Positions 25,028-33,846 of a stretch of DNA of 64,000 nt are shown in pieces. The translations under genes and the position numbers were made by a program. The notes beneath the pieces are model-generated. The model saw only the letters and a program-made list of their open reading frames with translations. It was not told the origin of the DNA and did no database searches. Source of the DNA: Bittarella massiliensis (ex Durand et al. 2017). Its GTDB lineage: Bacteria; Bacillota; Clostridia; Oscillospirales; Ruminococcaceae. Numbering within the stretch: position 1 is the stretch's first letter; each line of letters starts with the position of its first letter. The DNA lies in the NCBI RefSeq assembly GCF_001486165.1, contig NZ_LN908977.1, positions 996,177 through 1,060,176 on the forward strand. Direction: 5' to 3'.

Positions 25028-25939
25028 TTATTCGACCTTGAGGCCGAAGTTTTGGATCAGCCGGTCCTTGTTTCGCCAGTCCTCTTTCACCTTGACCCAG
25101 CACTGCAAGTTGACCTGGCAGCCCAAAAAGGCCTCGATGTCCTGGCGGGACTGGGTGAGGATCTTTTTGAGCATCGAGCCGCCCTTGCCGATGAGCATCC
25201 CCTTGTGGTTGGGCCGCTCGCAGTAGAGGGTGCAGTCGATGTCCACCAGATCCTTTTTGCCCTCCCGCTCGGCAAACTTCTCCACCACCACCGCGGTGCC
25301 GTGGGGGATCTCCTGGGCGGTGTTGCGCAGGATCTTCTCCCGCACGATCTCGGCCACGATCACCCGCTCGGGCTGGTCGGTAAAGGCGTCGTCGGGGAAG
25401 AAGTGGGGGCTCTCGGAGGCGTATCCCTCCAGGGCGCGCACCAGCTCCTCCACCCCGTCGTTTTGAAGGGCGGAGGTGTAAAACACCTCGGCAAAGGGGT
25501 ATTTCTCGGTGAACTGGGCGGTGCGCAGCAGCAGGGACTCCTTGTTTGACACCGTGTCCACCTTGTTGACGCAGAGGATCGCCGGCGCCCCCGACTGGCG
25601 GATGCTGGCCAGCAAGCTCTCCTCGGCGGCGCCGATGGGGCCCTCGGGCTCCACCACCAGCACCTGCACGTCCACGTCGCCGATGGACTGGGTCACCGCC
25701 CGGTTCATCTGCTCGCTGAGCTTGGTCTTGCCCTTGTGCAGCCCCGGGGTGTCGATGAAGACCAGCTGGGTCGCCCCCCGGGTGAGCACCCCGGTGATGC
25801 GGGTGCGGGTGGTCTGGGGCTTGTCCGAGACGATGGCCACCTTCTCCCCCACCACGGCGTTGAGAAGGGAGGACTTGCCCACGTTGGGCCTGCCCACCAG
25901 GCTGACAAAGACCGATTTGCTGATTGGTTGTTCCGTCAT
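25028..25939 (-). CDS. era: GTPase Era
   Basis: Essential GTPase that binds the 3' end of 16S rRNA and assists 30S assembly. The 303 residues are full length: G1 GRPNVGKSSLLN near 13, G3 DTPGLHKGKTK, G4 NKVD near 125, and a C-terminal KH domain with HKGMLIGKGGSMLKKI. AAGGAG lies 7 bases before the ATG. It follows dgkA by 9 bases, in the conserved order phoH-ybeY-dgkA-era. Confidence 0.96.
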   Translation of the reverse strand: MTEQPISKSVFVSLVGRPNVGKSSLLNAVVGEKVAIVSDKPQTTRTRITGVLTRGATQLVFIDTPGLHKGKTKLSEQMNRAVTQSIGDVDVQVLVVEPEGPIGAAEESLLASIRQSGAPAILCVNKVDTVSNKESLLLRTAQFTEKYPFAEVFYTSALQNDGVEELVRALEGYASESPHFFPDDAFTDQPERVIVAEIVREKILRNTAQEIPHGTAVVVEKFAEREGKKDLVDIDCTLYCERPNHKGMLIGKGGSMLKKILTQSRQDIEAFLGCQVNLQCWVKVKEDWRNKDRLIQNFGLKVE

Positions 25940-25948
25940 ATTTTCTCC

Positions 25949-26395
25949 TTAAAAATGGGTTTTATCGTCTTTTCTTTTCCCGCCGCAGAGGACAAAGAGC
26001 CCCAGCGCGGCGAGGAGGGCCAGGGCCGCCCCGGCCCCCAGCGGGGTCCTGATCGCCGCCCCGAGGGCGCGAAGCCCCGCCGGGTCGGCAAAGAGGCAGA
26101 CCCCCGCGCCCGCGGCAAAAACCGCGCAGGCCAGCACCCCGCCCGCCGCCGCGTCCTTGACCCAGCCGATGGCGCGGTCCCTGTCCGGGCAGACCCGGTC
26201 GCAGAGCCGCTCGACGGCGGTGTTGAGGAGCTCGGCCCCCCAGACCAGCCCGCAGGCCAGAAAGAGGAGGGCCCAGTCCCCCCGGTCAAAGGGGTAGAAG
26301 GGGGCCAGGGAGAAGACCAGCGCGGTGGCCGCCAGGTGGATGCGCAGGTTGCGCTCGGCCCGCAGGGCCTGCCAGAGCCCCACCCCGCCGGGCAT
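25949..26395 (-). CDS. dgkA: Diacylglycerol/undecaprenol kinase
   Basis: Small trimeric membrane kinase that in Firmicutes phosphorylates undecaprenol to recycle the cell-wall carrier lipid. Motifs are LRAERNLRIHL near residue 12, ELLNTAVERLCDRV with the catalytic glutamate, and GWVKDAAAGGVL. Three to four hydrophobic helices, 148 residues. The N-terminus is short: the usual aromatic SFxxAxxG segment before LWQALRAERN is missing, and the bases coding MPGG and their upstream flank are one copy of the dispersed 19-mer at 26388-26406. The ATG at 26395 has only a poorly spaced GGGAAAGGGG; GTG codons nearby are alternatives. The 5' end may have been replaced. Confidence 0.85.
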   Translation of the reverse strand: MPGGVGLWQALRAERNLRIHLAATALVFSLAPFYPFDRGDWALLFLACGLVWGAELLNTAVERLCDRVCPDRDRAIGWVKDAAAGGVLACAVFAAGAGVCLFADPAGLRALGAAIRTPLGAGAALALLAALGLFVLCGGKRKDDKTHF

Positions 26396-26406
26396 CCCCT
26401 TTCCCG
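26388..26406. repeat. Dispersed 19-mer, copy 3, at the dgkA start
   Basis: CCGGGCATCCCCTTTCCCG identical to the intergenic copies at 17248 and 17933, here overlapping the first codons and ribosome site of dgkA. Similarity to copy 2 extends into CACCCCC. Confidence 0.7.
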
Positions 26407-26470
26407 CACCCCCGCGCCGCCCACGCCGCACCCGCCCGGCCCAGGGCCGCCGGGCGGTGGGGGCGCAAGA

Positions 26471-26971
26471 TCACTCCTCGCTGACGTAGCTGGCGTCCCG
26501 GGGCAGGCCCAGCTGCAGCATGATGGCCTCTTCCTTCTCCCGCATCCGCACCTGCTCCATCCCCCCGGCCACGTGGTCGTAGCCCAGGATGTGCAGCATC
26601 GAGTGGACGGTGAGGAAGGCGATCTCCCTCTGCAGGGAGTGGCCGTAGATCTCGGCTTGCAGCACCGCCTTCTCAGCCGAGATCACCACGTCGCCCAGCA
26701 CGTAGGCGCCGGTCTCCCGGTTCTTGTCGAACTTGCCGTTTTCCCCCAGGGGAAAGGAGAGGACGTCGGTGGAGATGTCCTTGCCCCGGTACTCGGCGTT
26801 GAGCTCCTGGATCTGCTCGTTGTCCACAAAGGTGACGCTCACCTCGGCGGGCCCCGCAAATTTCTCGGCGGTCAAAACGGCGTTGCAGGCCCGGCGGACC
26901 AGCAGCCGCAGCCCGGAGGGCAGTTTGACCTTCTTCTGGCGGTTGGTGATGGATACCTTTACGAGAGCCAT
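26471..26971 (-). CDS. ybeY: Endoribonuclease YbeY (rRNA maturation)
   Basis: Zinc-dependent endoribonuclease needed for 16S rRNA 3' end maturation. The metal site HxxxHxxxxxH is exact in TVHSMLHILGYDH near residue 125, preceded by the beta strand motif DVLSFPLG. Length 166. I start at 26971 because AAGGAG lies 8 bases upstream; the ATG two codons earlier is too close to the ribosome site. Between phoH and dgkA in the conserved cluster. Confidence 0.95.
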   Translation of the reverse strand: MALVKVSITNRQKKVKLPSGLRLLVRRACNAVLTAEKFAGPAEVSVTFVDNEQIQELNAEYRGKDISTDVLSFPLGENGKFDKNRETGAYVLGDVVISAEKAVLQAEIYGHSLQREIAFLTVHSMLHILGYDHVAGGMEQVRMREKEEAIMLQLGLPRDASYVSEE

Positions 26972-27043
26972 GTTCATTCTCCTTCGCTTATTTTGTCGTC
27001 CTGTCACAGAACCTCTCGCCGGGGAGGGCCCGGCCGGGAGGGA

Positions 27044-28018
27044 CTACTCCTCTTTTCCCTCGGGGGTGCGGCGGTAATACGCCTCGTAGGCGCGGATGAT
27101 CTCCATCACCAGGCGGTGGCGGACCACGTCCTTCTCGGTGAAGTAGATCTGCTCGATCCCCTTGATGCCCTTGACGATGTCGGCCGAGACCACCAGGCCG
27201 CTCTTTTTCTTCTCCGGCAGGTCGATCTGGGTGACGTCGCCGGTGACCACCGCCTTGGAGCCCGCCCCCAGCCGGGTGAGGAACATCTTCATCTGCTCGG
27301 GGGTGGTGTTCTGCGCCTCGTCGAGGATGATGAAGGAGTCGTTGAGGGTGCGCCCCCGCATATAGGCCAGGGGCGCCACCTCGATGCTCCCCCGCTCCTG
27401 ATACTTGTAAAAGCTCTCGGCGCCCAGCATTTCAAAGAGGGCGTCGTAGAGGGGCCGCAGGTAGGGGTCGACCTTGGTCTGCAGGTCGCCGGGGAGGAAG
27501 CCCAGCTTCTCCCCCGCCTCCACCGCCGGGCGGGTGAGGATGATCTTGCTCACGTCGCCGGCCTTGAAGGCCTTTACGGCCATGGCCACCGCTAAGTAGG
27601 TCTTGCCGGTGCCCGCCGGGCCGATGCCGAAGACGATGCTGTTTTTGGCAATGGCCTCGACGTATTTCTTCTGGCCGAAGGTCTTGGCCTTCACCGGCTT
27701 GCCCTTGGCCGTCAGGCAGACCACCCCCGGCTGGGCCTGGGGGGGCGCCTCGTCCAGGCCGCCGCCCACCATCTCCAGGGTGTAGCCCACGTTCTGTTCG
27801 TCCAGCGGGGTGCCGCTTTTCAGGATGAGCAGCAGGTTTTCCACCGCCTTTTGGGCCAGGTGGGCCTGCTCTCTCTCCCCGGTGATGTGCAGGGCCCCGT
27901 CCCGGGCGGTGAGTTTGACCAAAAAGCGCCCCTCGATGCGGCGGGCGTTCTCGTCCAGGTTGCCGAAGAGGGCCGCCAGCTGGACCGGGTCGAGGTTTTC
28001 CAGTACGATGTCTTCCAT
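27044..28018 (-). CDS. PhoH family ATPase (YbeZ-like)
   Basis: PhoH-like P-loop ATPase of 324 residues that accompanies YbeY and is linked to RNA metabolism. Walker A is [16 protein letters not shown] near residue 138, Walker B is [21 protein letters not shown] near 235, and GDVTQIDLP follows. The N-terminal 100 residues form the family's KH-like region. AAAGGAAG lies 8 bases before the ATG. It is first in the phoH-ybeY-dgkA-era-yqzL-recO run, with an AT-rich promoter region upstream. Confidence 0.93.
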   Translation of the reverse strand: MEDIVLENLDPVQLAALFGNLDENARRIEGRFLVKLTARDGALHITGEREQAHLAQKAVENLLLILKSGTPLDEQNVGYTLEMVGGGLDEAPPQAQPGVVCLTAKGKPVKAKTFGQKKYVEAIAKNSIVFGIGPAGTGKTYLAVAMAVKAFKAGDVSKIILTRPAVEAGEKLGFLPGDLQTKVDPYLRPLYDALFEMLGAESFYKYQERGSIEVAPLAYMRGRTLNDSFIILDEAQNTTPEQMKMFLTRLGAGSKAVVTGDVTQIDLPEKKKSGLVVSADIVKGIKGIEQIYFTEKDVVRHRLVMEIIRAYEAYYRRTPEGKEE

Positions 28019-28224
28019 TCAAAACTTCCTTTTTTTCAACGCTGTCTGCGGCGAGGGGAATGGGCGCGCCGCCGCCCCGGGCCCAAAAGAGAGGCGCCCG
28101 ACACAAGGGAGATTGGGCTCCTTTGCCGCCAAATAGCCCTCTCACGGGCGGATTTTAGAAAATATGGCATAAAAACTGAACGTTTTGTTTGAAATTCTAA
28201 TAATTGTTCACATATTCCTAGCAC

Positions 28225-28248
28225 ATTATATCACACAATTGGGGGTTA
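28225..28248 (-). promoter_or_regulatory. Possible promoter of the phoH operon
   Basis: Perfect TATAAT on minus at 28225-28230 in an AT-rich gap, with a weak TGTTAT 17 bases upstream. The leader to phoH would be about 200 bases. Confidence 0.5.
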
Positions 28249-28255
28249 TAACAGG

Positions 28256-28280
28256 TTTTTTCTGAAATTTTCAGAAAAAA
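28256..28280. other. AT-rich inverted repeat after yqfD
   Basis: TTTTTTCTGAAA and TTTCAGAAAAAA form a near-perfect palindrome 20 bases after the yqfD stop. There is no T run outside the stem, so it is not a standard terminator although it may end the transcript weakly. Confidence 0.5.
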
Positions 28281-28299
28281 TTCCAAATTTCGTCCCCCG

Positions 28300-29475
28300 C
28301 TACCGCTGTACCGCCTGTTCCTGGGCGATGTCCTGCTCGCAGGTGAGGGTGAAGGTGGCGCGAAAGGCGCCGTCCCCCATCTCGCCGCCGGTCTGGCGGA
28401 TCTGCACCTCCTTGCCCTGGTAGTGGCTGTCGGCGTACTCCTGGGCGCGGGCCTGGGCCTGCCCGAGGGCCTCCTCCTCGCCCAGTTCCCGGCTGCCCAC
28501 CTCCACCGGGGTGATGCGCTGGGTGTGCCAGGTGATGGGCAGGGTCAGCCCGAAGAGGGAGAGCTCCTGCCGCTCCACCTCCGAGAGGTAGTCCCCCTCC
28601 AACTTGCTGGGGAAAAACAGGGGCACCTTGAAGCCCAAGATCTCCAGCACATGGCGGTTTTTGACCTTCCCCACCGGGATCTTGACCAGCTCGGTGAGGG
28701 GGATCTCAAAGGTGATCTCCTCCTCGGTCTCGGCAAAGACCTGGCCCTGGCTGTGCTTGAAGAGGGCCTTGCCCCAGCGGTCCTCGTAGACCCCGGTGAC
28801 CAGCAGCTGCCCCTCGGTGACGTACTCCCCCACCTTGACGGTGGCGTTCCCCTCCAGCGCCAGCACCCGGGTGATGCGGCCCCTCTTGGCGGCCACCAGG
28901 TTGCAGGGCTGCGAGGCGTCCACCACCGGCAGCTTCTCCCTGACCTCCTTGACCTCTACCACCACGGTGGTGCCCATGTTGCTGATGGAGATGCTCGAGA
29001 GGCCGGGCAGCAGCACCATGGTGCGCTCCTCGGCCGACTTGAGGTCGATCTTTTTGATGTTGGCCCCCCGCTTGATCCCCGACTCGGCCACCGCCTGCAC
29101 GATCTGCTCGCTGCTCACCGCCTCGTTGCCCACCACCTCGATGGTCCAGCACAGCCGGGACATCCACCCCAGAAAGAGGCAGAAGAGGAGGATGCCCAGC
29201 ACCACCCCCACCCGCTTGCGGTAGCGGTGCAGCCAGAAGGGGGCGCCCCGCTTCTCCTGCACCCGGATGCGCACCCCGGTGGCCCGGGCCAGCCGGTGCA
29301 TCCGCTTGTAGTCCCCCGCCACGGTGTAGCAGTCAAAGCCGTCCTCCCGCTTCTGGGTGCCCCAGAGGCGCAGGCCGTTTTTGTAGACCAAATTGATGAA
29401 CCGCTCGCTGAAGATCCCCCGCAGGGTGAACCGGACCGTCCCCAGCAGCCAGCGGATAAATCGAACCAGATACAA
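28300..29475 (-). CDS. yqfD: Sporulation protein YqfD
   Basis: Membrane-anchored protein of 391 residues of the YqfD family, made in the mother cell during sporulation in Bacillus. The N-terminal basic region (GTQKREDGFDCYTVAGDYKRMHRLAR) precedes one transmembrane helix near residue 90 (VGVVLGILLFCLFLGWMS). A large outer part contains the family segments EVVGNEAVSSEQIVQ and EVKEVREKLPVV. Start is TTG with GGGGAGAGAGAAGG upstream. It is 21 bases after yqfC. Confidence 0.92.
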   Translation of the reverse strand: MYLVRFIRWLLGTVRFTLRGIFSERFINLVYKNGLRLWGTQKREDGFDCYTVAGDYKRMHRLARATGVRIRVQEKRGAPFWLHRYRKRVGVVLGILLFCLFLGWMSRLCWTIEVVGNEAVSSEQIVQAVAESGIKRGANIKKIDLKSAEERTMVLLPGLSSISISNMGTTVVVEVKEVREKLPVVDASQPCNLVAAKRGRITRVLALEGNATVKVGEYVTEGQLLVTGVYEDRWGKALFKHSQGQVFAETEEEITFEIPLTELVKIPVGKVKNRHVLEILGFKVPLFFPSKLEGDYLSEVERQELSLFGLTLPITWHTQRITPVEVGSRELGEEEALGQAQARAQEYADSHYQGKEVQIRQTGGEMGDGAFRATFTLTCEQDIAQEQAVQR

Positions 29476-29496
29476 CCTTCTCTCTCCCCTCTCTTC

Positions 29497-29796
29497 TCAC
29501 CGCAGGTACTCGATGCTGACAAACACCCCCTCCACCACCGCGTCGGAGTCGTTCATGCACTTGAGGCTCAGGTCCTCCCCCTCAAATTTCACCGACATCT
29601 TCCCCAGGTTGAGGACGATGACGTTCTCGTCGTATTCCAGCACCCCTTTGCAGCCCTCCACCACCGCCTCGGTGTTGCCCAGTATCTCGATGCGGCTGTC
29701 GGTCAGGTGGGCGCTCTGGGCCAGTTTCTGTGTATCCACAAGCAGGCGAAAGGGCTTTTTCTCGGCCTTTTTGCCCGCGGGTCTGCGTCTGTTCAT
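29497..29796 (-). CDS. yqfC: Sporulation protein YqfC (YabP family)
   Basis: Small YabP/YqfC-family protein of 99 residues, usually expressed under sigma-E with yqfD. The core pattern LTDSRIEILGNTEAVVEG, GVLEYDENVIVLNLG and SVEIEYLR-like C-terminus (VFVSIEYLR) is present. GAGGGGGAGG lies about 9 bases before the ATG. It diverges from ylbJ. No convincing sigma-E promoter could be read by eye. Confidence 0.92.
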   Translation of the reverse strand: MNRRRPAGKKAEKKPFRLLVDTQKLAQSAHLTDSRIEILGNTEAVVEGCKGVLEYDENVIVLNLGKMSVKFEGEDLSLKCMNDSDAVVEGVFVSIEYLR

Positions 29797-30013
29797 GTCG
29801 ATCCCCTCCCCCTCATATATATTGACAGGCTGCGGCTTTTATTATTGCCCTCCGCCGCCCCCCGCAAAGAGGGGGAGGCGGGGGCGGCCGCAGGGGCGAA
29901 AGGAGGGCGGCATCCCCCCTCCCCTTCGCCCCGCCAAAAAAGGCCCTTCCCCGCCCCCTGGGGCGGCGGGGGCAGACACACGAAAAACGAAAAAAGATAA
30001 AGGAGCGGATCGA

Positions 30014-31111
30014 ATGGAGCGGATCAAAGCGGGGACGAGGGACCTCTGGCAGGGCAGCCTCTGTATCCTCCTGCTGTGGGGCATCCTCTTTCGGGGCAGC
30101 TACGCCAAGGACGGCATCCTGCGGGGGCTCACCTCCTGCTATCAGGTCATCATCCCCGCCCTCTTCCCCTTTCTGGTGGTCTCCCACCTCATCATGGGCT
30201 CCCGCCTCTCCCTGGCGCTGGAGGCCCTCTTCTCCCCCGTCAGCCGCTTCCTCTTTCGCAGCGGGCGGCAGGGCGGGGCCATCTTCTCCATGGCCATGAT
30301 CGGCGGCTTTCCGGTGGGGCCCAAGCTGCTGCGGGGGGCGGTGGACCGGGGGGAACTGGACTGGGAGGAGGCCCGGCGGCTGGCCCTCTTCTGCGTGGCC
30401 CCGGCCCCGGCCTTCGTCATCACCGGGGTCGGGGGCGGGATGTTTCACAGCATGCAGTTGGGGGCGGTCCTCTACCTCTGCTCGGTGCTGGGGGCCGTCC
30501 TCACCGGGACCCTCCTCTCCCGCCAGGGGCCCAAAAGGGGGAAGAAGGGGCGCGCCCCCGCCCCCGCCCATCAACCCCGCCGGTTCGAGCCCTTTTCGGC
30601 GGTCTTCGTGCAGGCGGTGAGCAGCTCGGTGCAGTCGCTGCTCTCCATCTGCGGCTATGTCATCCTCTTTTCGGCCCTGCTGCAACTGCTGGGCGGCTGC
30701 CTCCCCCTGCCCGACGGGGGAAAGGCCCTCCTCTCCGGGCTCCTCGAAATCACCAGCGGCTGCCTCACCGCCGCCGCCCTGCCGGGGCGGCTGGGGCCCT
30801 ATCTGGCGGCCTTCTTCTTGGGGTTTTGCGGTCTCTCGGCGGTCTGCCAGATGCAGTTTTGCCTGGGCGACCTCGCCTCCATCGGCAAGCTGCTGGGGGC
30901 GCGGCTGCTCTGTGGGGGGCTGGTGCTGGGGCTCTTCTCCCTCTTCTTTGAGCTCCTCCCCTCCCCGGCGGCGGACGTCTTTTTCTCCTCCACCCCGCCC
31001 CGGCTGGACGGGGCGGTCAACGCCCCCCTCACCTCGGTTTTGCTGCTGCTGTTCTGCCTGGCGGCCCTCTTCACCCTCTCCCGCAAGAGCCGGGTGCTGC
31101 TGGACAAATAG
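30014..31111 (+). CDS. ylbJ: Sporulation integral membrane protein YlbJ
   Basis: Multi-pass membrane protein of 365 residues, a sigma-E regulon member in Bacillus with nucleoside-recognition (Gate) features. Hydrophobic helices with motifs VIIPALFPFLVVSHLIMG, MAMIGGFPVGPKLL and GFCGLSAVCQMQFCL are characteristic. AAAGGAG lies 9 bases before the ATG at 30014; open frame further upstream is shadow of yqfC and the gap. Divergent from yqfC across 215 bases and followed by a small cysteine-rich gene. Confidence 0.92.
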   Translation: MERIKAGTRDLWQGSLCILLLWGILFRGSYAKDGILRGLTSCYQVIIPALFPFLVVSHLIMGSRLSLALEALFSPVSRFLFRSGRQGGAIFSMAMIGGFPVGPKLLRGAVDRGELDWEEARRLALFCVAPAPAFVITGVGGGMFHSMQLGAVLYLCSVLGAVLTGTLLSRQGPKRGKKGRAPAPAHQPRRFEPFSAVFVQAVSSSVQSLLSICGYVILFSALLQLLGGCLPLPDGGKALLSGLLEITSGCLTAAALPGRLGPYLAAFFLGFCGLSAVCQMQFCLGDLASIGKLLGARLLCGGLVLGLFSLFFELLPSPAADVFFSSTPPRLDGAVNAPLTSVLLLLFCLAALFTLSRKSRVLLDK

Positions 31112-31157
31112 GCCCCCCCTTGTTACAATAGGTAAAAAGACGAGAGGGGGGAACGCC

Positions 31158-31376
31158 GTGTTTCGGCCCAAACTGTTCGGAAAGAAGATCGAGCCCAACT
31201 GCATCTACTGCCAGCACGGCAAGGCCGCGCCGGGGGAACAGATGATCCTCTGCATCAAAAAAGGGGTGGTCTCCCCCTACTACTCCTGCAAAAAGTTCCT
31301 CTACGATCCCCTCAAAAGGGAGCCGCGGCCCCGGCCGCCCAAGCCCCGCTTCTCGCCCGAGGACTTCTCCCTCTAG
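31158..31376 (+). CDS. Small zinc-ribbon-like protein
   Basis: A 72-residue protein begun by GTG with GAGAGGGGGG upstream, 46 bases after ylbJ. Four cysteines (CIYC at residue 14, then LC and SC about 17 and 28 residues later) suggest a metal-binding ribbon, followed by a basic, proline-rich tail (REPRPRPPKPRF). I recognise this only as a conserved type of small hypothetical protein near ylbJ in Clostridia. A terminator follows, so it is probably the last gene of a ylbJ unit. Confidence 0.75.
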   Translation: MFRPKLFGKKIEPNCIYCQHGKAAPGEQMILCIKKGVVSPYYSCKKFLYDPLKREPRPRPPKPRFSPEDFSL

Positions 31377-31400
31377 GTCCGCCCCCGACCCATCACGCCG

Positions 31401-31436
31401 ACGGCTCCGCCCCCACCGGGCGCGGGCCGTTTTTTG
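31401..31436 (+). terminator. Terminator of the ylbJ unit
   Basis: ACGGC/GCCGT with inner GCCC/GGGC stem, followed by TTTTTT, 25 bases past the stop. Confidence 0.75.
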
Positions 31437-32233
31437 TCCCACCGCCGCAGACACGGCCGGGAAGCGGCGCTCCTACCCTCCCTTTTCGCCCTCCCCCCAA
31501 ATCCCTCCCCCCTGAAAGAGATTGCTCCCCAGGTCTGCCGGTGGGCCCGCTTGGAAAATTGCCGCAAAACCGCCCTCAAAAGGGCGCGGACCGCCGCCGA
31601 GTGCCGGGAGCAAAAGCCCGCAGACCACCCCGCAAACAGTAGGCGCCTTTCCCCGCCCGCCGCGCTCCGGGCAGAAAGGGCAGAGAGAAGCAGGGGCAAA
31701 TCCCCCACCCCAAAACGACGGGGCGGGAGACAGCGAGAGGCGCAGGACAGCCCCCACTCAAAGGGATGTCTCCCCACCGCCCCGCCCTTTGGATCGCGGG
31801 CAGAATGGCTTCCAAAAGAGCAGTCGGGGCAAGACAGAGGGGACCGCTTCCGCCGCTTGCCGCCCACCAGTAAGAAGCAGCCAGCCGGGCCGCTTTTCCC
31901 CTCTGCTCACCAAAAGGGCCACAGCGCAAAAAAGCAGCGGCGAATGGGCCGTCCCCCTGGGGCAAAAAGGTGCACCCCTCTCCCCCTTTCCCTCCCCAGA
32001 ACAATCGCGCAGCCGGAAGAACACCGTCGGATAGCCCTCCTCCGCGCCAGAGAGGGCGCTTTCGCCTCCGCCTGCACCCCTTTTCTCAAGGCAAAAGGTC
32101 GCGCAGGCAGCCGCCGATGGGCAGGCACATCCCTCTTCCTCAAAAGAGCACTCCTCCTCTGTCCGCTCCCCCTTCCCCCAGGCAATAGAGCCACCAGGGA
32201 AAACCGAGCGCCGCCCTCCCTCTCTCCCACGCG
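31437..32233. other. Gene-free C-rich spacer
   Basis: About 800 bases between two terminators of convergent genes. Several frames are open over 200-280 codons but give arginine/proline-rich low complexity without ribosome sites. Plus strand again C- and A-rich. No repeat recognised. Confidence 0.6.
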
Positions 32234-32266
32234 CAAAAAGCCCCCGGCCACAGGAGGGCCGGGGGC
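32234..32266 (-). terminator. Terminator of the small membrane protein gene
   Basis: On minus, GCCCCCGGCC/GGCCGGGGGC followed by TTTTTGCG, about 25 bases past the stop. Confidence 0.85.
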
Positions 32267-32289
32267 AAATTTTTAGAGCGGTTGGCGCG

Positions 32290-32643
32290 CTAGAGGGAGA
32301 TGGTGTCCAAAATCAAAATCAGCGCCAGGATCACCGAAAAGCCGATGCCCAGGATCAGGTGGGCGTTGCGGGTGCGCTTGGAGAGGATGGCTTGGGACAG
32401 CAGGGCGATCAGCCCGCAGGCCAGCGCCAGGGCCACCACCATCAAAATCAAATACCACTGCATCGGCCGCAGTGCCCCCACCAGGCGGGACAGGCGGGTG
32501 GAGAACGCCATCCCCAACAGGTGGGCGGCGGGGACGATGACGATGGGGATCACCGGCAGGGCGTAGTTGTTGCGGCCGGTGCGCACCTCGATCACGCAGA
32601 TGGCACAGACGATAATGATGATGGACCAACATTCAAAGGTCAT
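32290..32643 (-). CDS. Small membrane protein, unknown
   Basis: 117 residues with three to four hydrophobic helices (SIIIIVCAICVIEV, YALPVIPIVIVPAAHLLG, YLILMVVALALACGLIAL, LGIGFSVILALILILDT). GAGAGGGGAA lies 7 bases before the ATG. I do not recognise a family. It lies 40 bases downstream of the SGNH-like gene and is probably cotranscribed with it, ending in a strong terminator. Confidence 0.7.
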   Translation of the reverse strand: MTFECWSIIIIVCAICVIEVRTGRNNYALPVIPIVIVPAAHLLGMAFSTRLSRLVGALRPMQWYLILMVVALALACGLIALLSQAILSKRTRNAHLILGIGFSVILALILILDTISL

Positions 32644-32682
32644 GGCGATTCCCCTCTCAAACAGGTGTTTCGGTCTGCCGGC

Positions 32683-33516
32683 TCATCCGGCTGTGTGGGT
32701 GAAGATGTAGTCGGCCCAGGCGTCGGCCGCCCCGTCGGCCAGGGTGAGGGAACCGTCCCGCAGCCCCACGGCATAGGCCCCTGAAAGCACCTGGGCGCTG
32801 TCCAGCAGATAGACCTCTTTTTCGGCGCAGAGGGCGCTCAGTTGGCGGTTGTACTCCTCCACCTTGGTGTTTTGGTAGTTGGGGTGATCCCCCTGGGTGG
32901 CGGCGTCAAAATAGGGCAGGGTCGAGAGGACGATGGTCGCCTTGGGGTGCTGCTGGCGCAGCCGGTCGACAAAGTCGCCCAGGGATTTGACCATGTCCTC
33001 GGCCGAGAGCCAGGAGACCCCGTTGGCCCCCACCAGCAGGTATATCTTGCCCGGATCGGCCGCCTTGATGGCCGCCAGGGCGGTGGCGTCCTCCGTCCCC
33101 CCGGAAGAAAAGAGCCGCCCCGACTGGAGCAGGGTGGGGTTGAGCCGCTCGGAGGAGAGGAAGGTGCCGTTCCCCCCAAAGGCCCCCGCCCCGGCCAGCT
33201 GGGCGGTGAGCCCGTCGCCCACAAAGACTGCATCTTTAAAGTAGCGGGCCCGCTGGGCGTCCCGCAGGGGGAGCAGGGGGGCAAACCCCTCCTCTCCCCC
33301 CACGGCGGTGGAAGCGCTGGAGCTGCCGTCCTGCCGGTAGGCGTTGGCCTCGCCCTGTTTGGGGTTTTTCTGCCCCTCCCCCCGGGGCCAGAGAAGGGCG
33401 GCCAGGCAGACACAGAGAAACGCCCCCAAAGAGAGGACCAGCGCGCGCCGGGCGCGCCCACCCTTGGGGACGATATGCACTTGAGGGGTCGAAAAGAGCT
33501 TGGATCGTCTGCGCAT
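32683..33516 (-). CDS. Membrane-anchored SGNH/GDSL-like protein without catalytic serine
   Basis: 277 residues with a basic N-terminus, one transmembrane helix near 25-43 (LVLSLGAFLCVCLAALLW), and a low-complexity linker. The rest follows the SGNH hydrolase plan of Clostridia: DAVFVGDGL near residue 96, IYLLVGANGVSW near 152, TIVLSTLPYF, and a C-terminal LTLADGAADAWADYI. In block I the family has GDS, but here it is GDG (Gly102), and the expected Asp-x-x-His near the end is also unclear. It may be non-catalytic. GGAGGG lies 6 bases before the ATG. Confidence 0.75.
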   Translation of the reverse strand: MRRRSKLFSTPQVHIVPKGGRARRALVLSLGAFLCVCLAALLWPRGEGQKNPKQGEANAYRQDGSSSASTAVGGEEGFAPLLPLRDAQRARYFKDAVFVGDGLTAQLAGAGAFGGNGTFLSSERLNPTLLQSGRLFSSGGTEDATALAAIKAADPGKIYLLVGANGVSWLSAEDMVKSLGDFVDRLRQQHPKATIVLSTLPYFDAATQGDHPNYQNTKVEEYNRQLSALCAEKEVYLLDSAQVLSGAYAVGLRDGSLTLADGAADAWADYIFTHTAG

Positions 33517-33656
33517 GGGGCCCTCCGCTCAACTGGAAATGGTTGGTCTGACATGCTTATTATATACGATTGCTCTCCATTTTTAAACCCCTGCCCCTTG
33601 ACGAAAGCAAAAAAATACGCGATAATAGAAAGCACCGACTTCGGCCGGCAAACGAC

Positions 33657-33732
33657 GCTACTGTGGCTCAGTTGGTAGAGCAGCGCACTCGTAATGCGCA
33701 GGCCGCCGGTTCGAGTCCGGCCAGTAGCTCCA
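33657..33732 (+). tRNA. tRNA-Thr (anticodon CGT)
   Basis: 76-base tRNA with encoded CCA. Acceptor GCTACTG/CAGTAGC, D arm GGCTCAGTTGGTAGAGC, anticodon stem GCGCA/TGCGC with CGT in the loop, and T arm GGTTCGAGTCC. It reads ACG. The AT-rich foreign gene begins just downstream. Confidence 0.95.
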
Positions 33733-33735
33733 TAG

Positions 33736-33781
33736 AAAACACGGTATACTTTCTGATTAGGGATTGTATACCGTGTTTTTT
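33736..33781 (+). terminator. Terminator after tRNA-Thr
   Basis: Fourteen-base stem AAAACACGGTATAC/GTATACCGTGTTTT followed by TT, 4 bases past the CCA. AT-rich, like the gene that follows. Confidence 0.8.
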
Positions 33782-33846
33782 GGTAAAAAGGAGGAGTAAA
33801 AAGCCCACTTTTAAGTAATAAAAACTATATTAAAAAGGATGATACC

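Noticed and set aside
28256-28280. Intrinsic terminator of yqfD
   Set aside because: The T and A runs are both inside the stem, leaving no unpaired T tract after it on either strand.
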